A stretch of 64,000 nt of DNA, taken from Anthoceros angustus (lineage: Eukaryota; Streptophyta; Anthocerotopsida; Anthocerotales; Anthocerotaceae). Under the pieces are notes generated by a model that worked only from the letters and a program-made list of their open reading frames with translations, was not told where the DNA came from and did not search any database. Positions 32,700 to 42,790 of this stretch are shown here, piece after piece. The number at the start of each line of letters is the position of its first letter. Within the stretch, counting starts at the first letter, position 1. Position numbers and translations under genes: made by a program. The stretch covers positions 868,001 through 932,000 of the forward strand of contig MU008179.1 in assembly GCA_010909165.1 (NCBI GenBank), in the 5' to 3' direction.

Positions 32700-34404
32700 C
32701 GCAGCAGAAGGATACCAATCCCGCCCATGGGAGGAGGCGCCCACGTGAGGACGCCATCGCGTCGGAGTCCTACACCACGCGGTCGTCCTCCATCGCGCCG
32801 CTGCGTGTCGCTTAGCTCCTCCAACCGCCTAGGTCGTCTGGCCGTCCTTACAGAGGATAGACGCCCGAGGTCAATTTGCTGGGTGTCCTGGCAAGGAAAA
32901 CAGTGTGGTGCCCCTGCTTGCTATCTCCTACAATTGCGCTCTTGCTGCTTGTGAAGCATCCTTGCCTCAATTTGCCTCGTCCATCTACTAGCCTATCAGA
33001 AAGAAAACCCCTGCATGGCTCATCGATCTCACCTCATCGTCGGAGGAGATGTGTCTTCGAAGGTTGTCATTGCTACGGTGATGTACAGGTTGATGGAGTG
33101 GAATGGTGGATATGTTCATCCAAAGGGGGATGCGCCCTTGTGGATGAGGACGTGCCCCCTCAAGGTGCTCCTGCTCCTATAACCAGAATCTAGCAACCTC
33201 CACCAGAAATGCTTGTAGAGAAAGCTTGCTGCCTGCAACAAGTTTATGAGGAGAAGCTATAACTGTGGACAAGGGAAGGATGTTTGACTCCCCCTTAGGA
33301 ACGATTAATGGGAGTTTTTTTTGTTTTCTTTGAGATTTTGTGTGAGGAATAAGGCGGTATGCGTGGGAAATAAGGCTGGTCTGGCCAAGCCGTGGTAACC
33401 GAGACAGGTGAGGTCCGAGGGAGGGCCCCACTAGCAATGTCGGGGAACGATGGGGCTCCGGAGCGACTCCGAAGCGGCTTCGATGGAGCTTCGGAGTAGG
33501 CCTGAGGGAAGTCCGGAGAAGGGAGAGGCCTTGGGGGGTTCGGCGCCGGGGCGTAATTTGGTAAGGATGACACGTAGACGGTGGTAAGAGGACGACTGAC
33601 ATGCAGCAAGCCAAAACCTTAGAGTTGTCAACAACCATTATAGGCAGGTAGTCACGACCCAAGGATATGCGCCAAGAAAACGGCGAGCGTGAAGCTGCGG
33701 TACAAGATGCAGGAAGGTGGAAGTTACTAGCAATGAAAGGACAGCTTCCCGCACGCTGATTACGCCCAACGCCCCATTGCTGAGAGAAGGGTGTCTTCAA
33801 GCGCGACCTCCGCTTCTCCAACCGTCGCTCTTAGACACCAGCTCTACAGGCGCCTTCTTCCTCAATGAAAGGCAATACTGGAGCATCCAATGTAGAAATT
33901 GCGGGGAGCAAGTTTGCTATATTTCACTTGAACATAATTCAGAAAAGAATTGGAATGAATACAAAATCGTTTGTGTAAACCTGTTTATATACTAAAACCT
34001 ATATCGCTTCACATAACCCTAACTTAACTTAACGACTATTGGCTTTATCTCCAACACTCCCTCTAAAGCAACATTAGGTTATCGGACTAAGGGTCTAGGT
34101 GATGCGTGCCCGTTGCCATGGAACAATGCCATCTGCACAGAACGGAGAGCAAAAAACCAGCCTAAAACCCAGAGACTGAAGATAGGCTTTCTCTCCGCTC
34201 TGTTCCTCGCAGTCGCCACCATCTCCCTCGCCAAAGACCGTCCACTGAACGCGCCTGCTCTGCCCAGAGAACATGCAGAGCGGCAAGACTAATGTGCAAC
34301 CAGCAGAAAAACAGGGGAGAGGAGGGAAACGCAAGGCAGACATGAAGACTGAGGAGGAGGTGGAGTCCAAGCCGCTATGGATAAAGTGCGAGTCGCTGGA
34401 AGAC
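32700..34404. other. No supported gene
   Basis: Mixed sequence with short frames. The minus frame 33177-33821 is Pro/Ser/Arg-rich without motifs. Possibly decayed mobile DNA. Confidence 0.4.
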
Positions 34405-34740
34405 CTATGTCACAGAATGAACAGTCTCCCCAGGAACTTGGGGCCATATCTTGATGAGTGTAGTTAAGGTTAAAGGATTATTAGCTGTTACACTACTGGT
34501 TTGTGCAGTGATGAAGTTTCCCCACGAAGGAGGTAAAGCTCTCAAAAGGTGCATCACTTGTGTTTCATCATCTAGTGTTAGACCTGAGGATATGCAAGAA
34601 TCTAAGGACCCTTGCCATGTCTCTAGAAAATCTAGGACTGAATTTCCTTCTGCCAATTTTAGGGATGATAGTTGTTCCCGGGCGTGCAACTTAAAGGCCA
34701 TGCTGCTTTCTACATAGGTAGATGCCAGTTTATCCCACAT
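34405..34740 (-). pseudogene. Copia-type gag (UBN2) fragment
   Basis: The frame encodes WDKLASTYVESSMAFKLHAR, LSSLKLAEGNSVLDFL and LRALPPSWGNFITAQTS, typical of the gag region of Ty1/copia elements. It is isolated: no zinc knuckle, protease or RT follows on the minus strand. A primer-binding site of the same orientation lies at 35218-35229. Confidence 0.8.
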
Positions 34741-35217
34741 TTGTTTTGATGTGGTTAGTCTTTGATTATAGGGATTAATCTATCTCCTACATGCGTGAGT
34801 ATGTCGAACGGGCTTGTGCATCTTTGAGTTGCCAAGGTGTAGGTCACATGACCTGCCGGTCAGGTTCGAGCCTGTTACTACAAGCCATAGGGAATTTCTT
34901 AATAAGAGCACTTCTAGCCTGGCTGCCCATGTGTGATAATTGACACTAGTTAGCTTATCAATCTAATATGCCCTAGAAACGGGCTGTGGTTGATTAGCCA
35001 TTGGGCTAGATCACCAAGATGTTTATGTTTGGAAGTTTATGGTCAATGTTGACTAGAATGTCTGCATTTCCATTTTCTATGTTGAGTAGAATGTCCGAAT
35101 TTCTCGTGAGCATTCGGATGAATTTTGTGTTCTATCCATTGAGTTTTTTGTATAACTGGCACAGAGTCAGAGTCTGTCCAGTCTTGTAATGTATTCCTGG
35201 CATGCTCTAGGATGTAT

Positions 35218-35229
35218 GCTCTGATACCA
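35218..35229 (-). other. LTR-element primer-binding site (initiator tRNA-Met)
   Basis: Minus strand reads TGGTATCAGAGC, the classic plant iMet primer-binding site, 5' of the gag remnant at 34405-34740. The matching LTR should extend to the right from about 35232; its outer end is not defined. Confidence 0.75.
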
Positions 35230-35459
35230 TGAACCAAAGCGATCTAGACCAGACACACGACACACACATAGAAAAGAACAACGAGTAGTATGTTTTCATT
35301 ATGAGCCTGAAAAGGCATTACACAAGAGCAGAACCAAGAGTCACGTCTGTTCATATAGCGTCCTTAAACAAAAGGAGAAACGAGCTTCACGTAAAACGTA
35401 ACCAGTTTCACACAGGGAGAGCACAAGGGAACACAGGGGAAGAGCAGACCTGGGGGGTT

Positions 35460-35951
35460 GGTGCAGGCACTTACGCACAGCTGCGGACTGGAAACACGGC
35501 TGCGCTCGCTCCCCCTCGCCGCGGCCGCGCAAAGCAGGCGGTCCCGGACCTTGATGAGGTGGTCCTTGTCCGCGTTGTTTGTGTCCGCGACGTCGAAAGC
35601 CACCAGCTTACTCTCACACCCGTCACCACAAGGACTAGAGTATAGCACCACCACCTTGCCCTGGACCAGCACCGGGGACGCCGCCATGATGGAATCGTGT
35701 TTCATGTCCTCGGGAACCTGCAGAAACGTGACGCCCCAGCGGCCAAACCTGCTGCGATACAGAGCACACTTGGGGCGACGATTGTCCATCCAGAACACTC
35801 CCACCTGAAACTCGCACGCAGATCTGGATCGCCCTGCAACACCGGATCCATCCCCCGAGCTCGAGGCGCCCGAGCCGCTCGATCCTGGATTGGAAGACCA
35901 CGTTTTTCTGTGCTTTGTCTGAAGATCTGAATCCCACCCAGTCCCATACAC
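35460..35951 (-). CDS. Hypothetical protein fragment
   Basis: The minus frame contains VGVFWMDNRRPKCALYRSRF, GRWGVTFLQVPEDMKHDSIM, SPVLVQGKVVVLYSSP and CESKLVAFDVADTNNADKDH, a composition compatible with a folded protein and reminiscent of beta-propeller (kelch/F-box type) strands. No family can be named. No clear start or splice partners were found, and the C-terminal part runs into low-complexity sequence. It may be an exon or a gene remnant. Confidence 0.35.
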
Positions 35952-36028
35952 TTTTGCAACTGGTAATTCCGAGCGGCTGGTAGCACCACATCAAATTTCG
36001 CAGTGTGTTGTTGATGAGTGATGTGTGA

Positions 36029-36829
36029 ATGTGGCAATGGATGGTGCGTGTGACAGACCCCTGCACCAAGTACCCGTCTCTGTGCAAGGACCCGGTGCTC
36101 AAGACCCCCGGAGGCCAGCAGTTCTATTTCCACGGCCACAAGGACGCCGACTTCTGCCTCGTGTCCGATGCCGACATCCATGTGAACGCCCACTTCATCG
36201 GCCTCCGCAGGCCCGACATGGCCCGCGACTTCACCTGGGTCCAGGCTCTGGGACTGCAGTTCGGCGCACACCAGCTGTACATCGGAGCCAACAAGGTGGC
36301 GCAGTGGGACGACGCTAAAGACCAGCTGGCCATCACCTACGACTCCACCCCGATCGTCCTCCCCGCCGGTGGGGGAGCTGTGTGGCAGTCTCCCGCCAGC
36401 GGCATTACCGTTGAGCGCCTGCTTGCCACCAACCTGGTCAAGATCGTAGTGGACGGAGTTGTGGAGATGCTGATGAAGGTTGTGCCAGTTTCTCAGGAGG
36501 AAAACCGGGCGCACAACTACGGTGTGGACTACAGCACCAACTGGATGGCCCATTTGGACGTGAGCTTCAAGTTGGCCAGCCTCACCAGCAACGTGCACGG
36601 CGTGCTGGGACAGACTTATGCCCTGGGCTTCAAGCTGGTGGAGAAGCTCCCCGGCCAGCTGATGCACACCATGAGGGGTGACGACAATTTCCTGGCCTCC
36701 TCCATCTTCTCGGCCGATTGCTCCGTGAGCAGGTTCGGAGGTGCAGCTGGAGACATTATTGCAAACCTCGCTGCGCTGCAATGTGGGCCTGCCAAATCTG
36801 GCACCTCTGGCATGGTCTGCAGGCGCTGA
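36029..36829 (+). CDS. Root_cap (PF06830) family protein, copy 1, first exon not found
   Basis: Secreted/LEA-related plant family of unknown biochemical role. The frame carries the family signatures DPCTKYPSLCKDPVLKTPGG, FYFHGHKDADFCLVSDADIH, VNAHFIGLRRP, RDFTWVQALGLQFGAHQLYI, RAHNYGVDYSTNWMAHLDV, NVHGVLGQTYALGF and FSADCSVSRFGG, ending in SGMVCRR. By comparison with copy 2 (42791-44146) the true exon probably begins after the acceptor gtgacag at about 36053, so the N-terminal Met at 36029 is doubtful. No signal-peptide exon was found in the 600 bases upstream. Either exon 1 is farther away or it was lost. Confidence 0.85.
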   Translation: MWQWMVRVTDPCTKYPSLCKDPVLKTPGGQQFYFHGHKDADFCLVSDADIHVNAHFIGLRRPDMARDFTWVQALGLQFGAHQLYIGANKVAQWDDAKDQLAITYDSTPIVLPAGGGAVWQSPASGITVERLLATNLVKIVVDGVVEMLMKVVPVSQEENRAHNYGVDYSTNWMAHLDVSFKLASLTSNVHGVLGQTYALGFKLVEKLPGQLMHTMRGDDNFLASSIFSADCSVSRFGGAAGDIIANLAALQCGPAKSGTSGMVCRR

Positions 36830-36900
36830 GACGCAAGATGCAAGACGCTGCAACTCTGTTTGCGTTCCTGGTGTACAGTTTCGAGTTGTGAATTTTGGTT

Positions 36901-36916
36901 CAAGACGCAAGTCTTG
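36901..36916 (+). other. 3' UTR hairpin with GNRA-type loop, copy 1
   Basis: caagacgcaagtcttg folds as a 6-bp stem with loop GCAA, 72 bases after the stop of Root_cap copy 1. The same hairpin with loop GTAA follows copy 2 at 44301-44316. Confidence 0.6.
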
Positions 36917-36989
36917 TTCGAGTCATGATCAGTGGCACTGGCTGTACGCGGTTGACAAGCAGCCATCCTATTCGTTCTCTCTGTATTGA

Positions 36990-37882
36990 TTTTGGAAGGA
37001 CACGAACCAGTCCTGCCAGTGGATTCATTTCAATGCATGCCTTCATTCGTTCCACAAAATGTCGCGACTTTGTCTGTGAATGAAAATTCATGGTTTCTAA
37101 GCAATCACATACAAGATCTTGGCCACCGCGAGCGCACGACTACAACATGTACATTGTATTCAAATGGAAGCAGACCGCCAGGGCCTTACCTTGTCGCAGT
37201 TGGCACAGCCCTAAAACGAGGGACTAAGCCCTTATAGGCGAGATACATTTGCTTTGGAATCGCGATAAAAGATATATTTGCCTTGCCGCCGAGAAGTCAT
37301 GAGTCCTGGCTAGAGTCCTGCATGCGTCATGAAGTACTGAAATGATCCATGAAGCATTGCGAATCCGTTATTAATTGGTAGGGCATTGAGCCGCCAGGGA
37401 TCGCAATTTGAGACTTGAGAGCCTTGCGTAGTGTGTGCCAGTGTGGCGTGTGAGTAGGGAAAGCCTTGTGTAGTGCGTGAGTGAAGGCCGAGGGGAGGAA
37501 GGGTGGAACATCGAGAGAGAGTCCCTGGGCCTGTCCCTGCCATGGGAGAATCGAGAGTGGATGAGAGTGAACTTGTCCCCGGAGCTTGCCCTAGGCTGCC
37601 GGGGCCTTGGTAATTTGTTCTCGCCTCTTGATTGCTCACCGACAACGCAACTCTTGTTCAACGAATTCTTGTCTGCAGGCTAGCCTAAGTATATTCACTC
37701 TTGTAGGTTGTCCAAGACGCAAAGTCTCCAATTCATTCAGTTTAGATTCATTTTTCCCGACACAAACTTGTCTTAGTTCTCTGAGCACATGTGTGGTGCA
37801 AGTCCGAATTCTCGGTGTTAAGGCGTGAATTCATGTCTCAGATTGTACCACTAGCTCTCCTGCATCTTAACAATGAAGTTAA
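36990..37882. other. No supported gene
   Basis: About 900 bases with short overlapping frames on both strands and no motifs, between Root_cap copy 1 and the Copia element. Confidence 0.4.
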
Positions 37883-38079
37883 TGCTAGAAAACAAGAATT
37901 CCTGTGTTCAAGACATTAGAAATGGTGTGCTATGCATACATATATAGCCTTTGGCCTTGTCATACTCTCGATAGTATGAAACCCTATCTCGCCTCCCGGG
38001 ATAATCCTATATACTTCTAGGACTTATACTCATAACTCTAATATGTGATGTGTTGCACCAATCCTATAGATTTCTAACA
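37883..38079 (-). repeat. 3' LTR of the Copia element
   Basis: Matches 41572-41765 over almost its whole length, including gtgtgctatgcatacatata and gcctttggccttgtcatact. Confidence 0.92.
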
Positions 38080-38259
38080 CTCCCACCAACACATCGCTAC
38101 TCTTTTAAGCCTAACATCTTGCTAAACTTAACGCTTTCTAAAGTCAACCTTTGGTCAAAACATCCGCAGCATGTCCGCAGTGGGACAATACGCTAGCTCT
38201 ATCTCCTTGGATTGAACTTTCTCTAATGAAGTGATGCTTTACTTCAATGTGTTTCGCCC

Positions 38260-38571
38260 TCACGCGTGAAAAGTAGCATTCTTTGCTAAGTAAATGCAAC
38301 CTTGATTGTCGTTGAAGATGGTTGTTGCACCCTTCCGCTTAAATCCCATTTCTTCGAGCAATCGTCGAGCCATATTGCTTCCATTGTTGCAGATATTGCC
38401 ATGTACTCCGCTCAGAGGATAAGCTACAAGAGGGTCGACGCCTACTACTCCATGAAATGGCTCCCCAAATAGCATAAATACATATCGTGGTAGACTTATG
38501 CCATCGACATCTCCAGAATCAATCACAAAATCCAACCACCGGCCTTCATGTCGATCCTTTTGGTATTGCAA
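38260..38571 (-). pseudogene. Copia RNase H remnant
   Basis: The frame shows SNMARRLLEEMGFKRKGATT and IFNDNQGCIYLAKNATFHA, the copia RNase H signature (DNQ.CI.LAKN..FH). Upstream frames are disrupted. Confidence 0.8.
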
Positions 38572-38775
38572 CTTCCAATGTTTTGTGCCGCAAGTATCTC
38601 GAATATCCTCTTGATCGCTTGATAATGTCGTTGTCCGTGGTTGGCCAAGAATCGACTCACAACTCCCACTGCAATGCCTGCCTTGTCCTCACAACATGTA
38701 AGACAGCCAACGCACGTTGATAGAGAGTCTTATCTATCTTCTCTTTCTCCTTTTCTTGTAGGGCTCATGCTTCCA

Positions 38776-38964
38776 TCACCTTGCGCTTAATCTTGAATGT
38801 CCACTTGATCCTATGCTCTTCCTTCCGTGAGGTAGAGGAGTGATTGCCCAAGTTTTGTTCTTGAGAAGAGAGTTATACTCACCGTCCACGGCTTCTTTCC
38901 ACTCCTTTGCCTTTTGGTCCTTCCAATGCTTCCTTAGGCTTTGTGGTTCGCATCCGCCAACCAT
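38776..38964 (-). pseudogene. Copia reverse transcriptase N-terminal remnant
   Basis: The frame shows EWKEAVDGEYNSLLKNKTW and ITPLPHGRKSIGS, the start of the copia RT domain. The catalytic YVDD region is not found between here and the RNase H remnant. Confidence 0.8.
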
Positions 38965-39469
38965 GCCTCCTCATACACACATGCATTCATGGATTCCAAG
39001 ATCTTCGTGAAGGTTTCCATTGTCTCGTTGATCTTCTCAAGATTGGTTGTCTCTCTCGAATACTTGAGCTTCCTCTTCTTTCAATTACGACAATGCTTTG
39101 ATCTTCATCTACTTCTCCAATCGCGACATCGAATTTCTCCCCTCTATGTCGCATTGTTGAGAAGGTTCGTTGGGCTCGAGCAGTTGCTCAAGAGTGTCAT
39201 CATAGTCGAATCCTCATCGTGGTCGCCAACATACGCGTGGATCCTTCATGATAACCGGGGTTGGAGCTCCCACTCCTTTGATGGGTTCCACAACCTCATT
39301 AAATACAACATCTCGCTAAAATGATCTTCTTCCTTGAAAGATCATACAACCGTAGCCCTTAATCTCGAGAGTATCCAAGCATAAGGCACTTCACGCCTTT
39401 TGGATCCCATTTTGTTCGGGTTTGCTTGAACGTGAGCATAAACCATCGAACCAAAGATCCTCAAATGGC

Positions 39470-40100
39470 TTATGTCGGGCTTGACGCTGCACCACGCTCC
39501 CGGGTCATTCCAACAATAGCTTTGGTTGGAACTCGATTCAAAACAGGTTCTGTAAATGACCTCACCCCAAAACGTACTTCCAAGCCACTATGATGTAACA
39601 TGCATTTAGCCGCCCACCAGACTCCTAAGTTTGCGCTCCGCCACTCCATTTTGCTCCGTGTGTGAGGGATGGTTAGTTGCCTTCCAATTCCATGCTCCTT
39701 GCAAAAGCGTTGGAAGTTAGTGGAGATGTATTCACCTCCGTTGTCACCACGCAAAGTCTTCGACGTTGTCCACTTCGTTCTCCACCATGGCTTTCCATTC
39801 CTTGAAGAGTGTAAATACCGGGATTTCTCCTTCATAAGATATGTCCAGTCTTCCTAGTGAAATCATCCACAAACACCGAATGTAGCGGGCTCCGCCATGA
39901 GTGGGATTTTTCATTGGACCACACACATCCGTGTGTACCAACTCTAGCGCCATCTTTGCTCGTCGCACTGCAATCCTTGGGAACTTAGTTCGGTGTAGCT
40001 TTCCCATTATGCACCCTTGGCATAATTTCGGCTCGCCCACTTCTTTCAAATCCAAGCCTGTAACCATATGTTGGTTCTTCATCAACCTGATATTGTCCAC
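39470..40100 (-). pseudogene. Copia pre-integrase and integrase remnant
   Basis: Pre-integrase: GEPKLCQGCIMGKLHRTKF. Integrase: ELVHTDVCGPMK, SKTLRGDNGGEYISTNFQRF and CKEHGIGRQLTIPHT. Two overlapping frames show at least one frameshift. HTD, DNGGE and the nearby hexapeptide context are the usual copia landmarks. Confidence 0.87.
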
Positions 40101-40610
40101 ACCAATGTGCCCTAGACGTTGATGTCATAAATCAATAGATCCAATGCTATTTTTGAATCGTCCATAAAGGTGCAAGCTTGCCTTCCTGAAGCACACAACT
40201 TGTACAAATTTCCTATTCGGACGCCTAGCAATCACTTTAGCATTCGATAACTCAGTGCTCGGATTGGATCCAAATCCTTTGAATTGAACACAACCTCATG
40301 ACTGTGATCGGCAATTTTTATGCAAAAGAAGATTCCTCGCAAGATGAGGCACATGATGCACGCCTTAATACTCAGAGACGTCCTCCGGAAGATGGACTCG
40401 TAACACTCCTCTTCCCTTGATGTCATGTGACCTATTGTCACCAAGCGCCACCGTATGCCCCTCCGCAATACCTCGTAGCTTGAGAACCAAGGAAGGTTAT
40501 AATCGAAATCTTTGGGATGCACCGAGTCAAGGTACAAACTCTCATCCTTCTTTGATGAAGTCGCTTGATCTCTTTCGGTGAAGCACGCCAAGATGTGTTC
40601 TTGGTCCTTC

Positions 40611-41412
40611 TCACGACTTGATTAGCTTGGGATGATTTCCTTCTTCAAGTCTCGCCAATCTTATTTTACAGTTTGCGTGGTGATTGGGCTTCCCGCAGAA
40701 TAACAAAAGCCTTTCACCTTTCTCTTTGCATCTATCCTTTGTCCCTTCTAGAGACTTGGCTTGCGAGGTCTTCCACCGTGATGTGCCCTTCTTGGAGAAG
40801 AGTGCCAAGCCTTCGTTGTGTCCGGAAAGAACCATCAAGCTCCTCTTGTAGGAGTAATCTAACCACCTCATCAAAGGTTGGTTGATTGTCACTTGACGCA
40901 TCGCTACGGATGCCCTATAAGACAATAAAATTGCCTACATGATGGTGGCAAACTACGGACAGTGATCACCTTACCCTCAAGGTTTGATCTCGCCTCCCTC
41001 ATTTGATCAACCAAGCTTTTCAACTTGTTGACATGTTGTTGAACTGTCGCCTCAACCATCTTGAAGTTGGAGAATTGACTTTCCAGCAGATTTCGCTCAC
41101 AATGCTCTTCTTCTCATACGTTGTGCAAAGAATTTTCCATGCATCCTGCGAAGAGACACACTCGCTCAATTGTGAGAGAATGTCATCTGACACATTCAGG
41201 ATAATATTAGCCAAGGCTTTCGCATCCTTGTCTATATCCTTTTCAGAAGCGCCATCTGGAAGTCCATTTTCCACAAACTTCCACAATCCTCTGTCAATGA
41301 GAAGAGATTTTAGCTTCAACTTCCATAATGTGAAGTTCCTGCCATCAAACTTCTCCACTTGACGCGTAGTCTCCATATGCACACCTCTGAAAGCTATGCA
41401 AAGACAAGACAA
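40611..41412 (-). pseudogene. Copia gag and zinc-knuckle remnant
   Basis: Gag: KFDGRNFTLWKLKLKSLLID, GLWKFVENGLP, ILSQLSECVSSQDAWKIL, then a frame break. A second frame holds FCGKPNHHANCK, a defective CCHC knuckle. Confidence 0.82.
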
Positions 41413-41571
41413 AAGTTCCTCGCACCAAAACTACTACCAAGCTTCACAAATTGCAAACGAGCCAGACACTTAGTGCATAACTACAAACAATGCAATAGAA
41501 GACAAGTGGCAAGAGTCCCACACAGGGTGGTGCAGAGTACTTTACGCATCTCCGAACCATGCTCGATACCA

Positions 41572-41765
41572 TGTTAGAAAGCAAGAATTCCTGTTGATTA
41601 CATTAGAAATGGTGTGCTATGCATACATATATAGCCTTTGGCCTTGTCATACTCTCGATAGTATGAAACCCTATCTCGCTCCTGGGATAATCCTATATAC
41701 TTCTAGGACTTATACTCATAACTCTAATATGTGATGTGTTGCACCAATCCTATAGATTTCTAACA
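41572..41765 (-). repeat. 5' LTR of the Copia element
   Basis: Copy of 37883-38079. It starts (plus strand) tgttagaaagcaagaattcc and ends gatttctaaca. Confidence 0.92.
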
Positions 41766-41770
41766 GTTAC

Positions 41771-42790
41771 ATACATCAACCTGCCTAGGCCGTAACAAAA
41801 ACAAATTGTGTGCTTTCTGCTTCTGTAATTTGCGAGCATATCTGACAAAGGAAAAAATTGAAGGAAGGTAGCATGCAGCCAAATTGGAGCAGTTAGGGGG
41901 AGCCGATGATCGATCCAAGGCGGATATATATGGAGTGTGTCTCCGAAGACAGCAGCTATTGCGCATGCCAGCCCCAGGGTCAAGCCCCCAAGATGTCGGG
42001 ATATCTAGTGTTCAGCCTGACACTGTAGGGCTACCAACTACACAGTTCCGCAAGTCAGGACTATTTTACGGTAGGTAGGTTTACTCTGTCAGTGAACGCG
42101 TGCTTTCCCTGGCCTCAAAGCGCTACACGACACCGCAAAACAGGTGAAGTCGATCGGATTAGCGTTTCCGTAGCCAGCTTGATGTGCTGGAGCCTGATGG
42201 CAGGCCCGCTATTCCAGTACAGTTTGCATCCACAAGGTTGGTGATGAGACGGTACCTCGATTATCAAGGGACCAATGTACGTGTTACAACAAGCGTGAGT
42301 GTGCTGAGCGCCGATTTGCAAGTGGACTATCACCACACCGCACCTGTTGCTCAAGACTCCCAATAGTCTTTTGGATGTACTAGTACATAATAGCAACGTA
42401 CGGGACTAGTTCGCATAGCTAGCGAGTGTGCCTAAAAAAGGTATGGCGAGCGTACGTAAATTACGAAGGACGGGCCACTCGTGTGCGAGCTAACAGTGTT
42501 GTGTCACAGAAGGCAAATATGTAGAGCGGTATTCGAGGAGACCGCCCCGATCCAAGACAATCCAAATCCACTCCAGCCTGTTGGCGTCGGGAATGCCCTT
42601 TTTTTTCTCGTGGTGGAGTTTGGCTCGGCGTCCATGGATCGATCGGGGGATGTCATTGCAGCAAGCTACATAATCCTGGAGCCCAAACACATTGGTCACA
42701 GCAGTGGCGAGTACTAGTGCTGTTCTCGCATTCAGTATTCAACACCGGTAGGTAGCTCGCTGCCAAGGTTGCTTCCAAGGATTCTTTGCC
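41771..42790. other. Upstream region of Root_cap copy 2; no gene
   Basis: About 1 kb without protein motifs. The 3' half should contain the promoter of the plus-strand gene starting at 42791. No TATA box could be assigned with confidence. Confidence 0.45.

Larger units (their letters stand above)
37883..41765 (-). mobile_element. Ty1/copia LTR retrotransposon, decayed, with both LTRs
   Basis: Minus-strand element of about 3.9 kb. The LTRs (37883-38079 and 41572-41765, about 195 bp) are nearly identical and end in TGTTAGAAA/TTTCTAACA inverted termini. A primer-binding site abuts the 5' LTR at 41561-41571 (TGGTATCGAGC) and a purine tract abuts the 3' LTR at 38080-38090. Flanks are gttaa and gttac, probable target-site duplication with one change. 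Order: gag, zinc-knuckle remnant, pre-integrase and integrase, RT start, RNase H. Most of the RT core is missing and frames are broken, so it is not autonomous. It lies between the two Root_cap paralogs. Confidence 0.93.

Noticed and set aside
31955-32824. Long His, Ser-Pro, Thr-Ile and Asp-Gly frames
   Set aside because: Produced by the ggtgat array in every frame of both strands.
35702-36910. 402-aa minus-strand open frame opposite Root_cap copy 1, with a similar 236-aa frame opposite copy 2 (43388-44098)
   Set aside because: Both copies keep the antisense frame open because the sense genes are homologous and GC3-rich. No motif supports translation.
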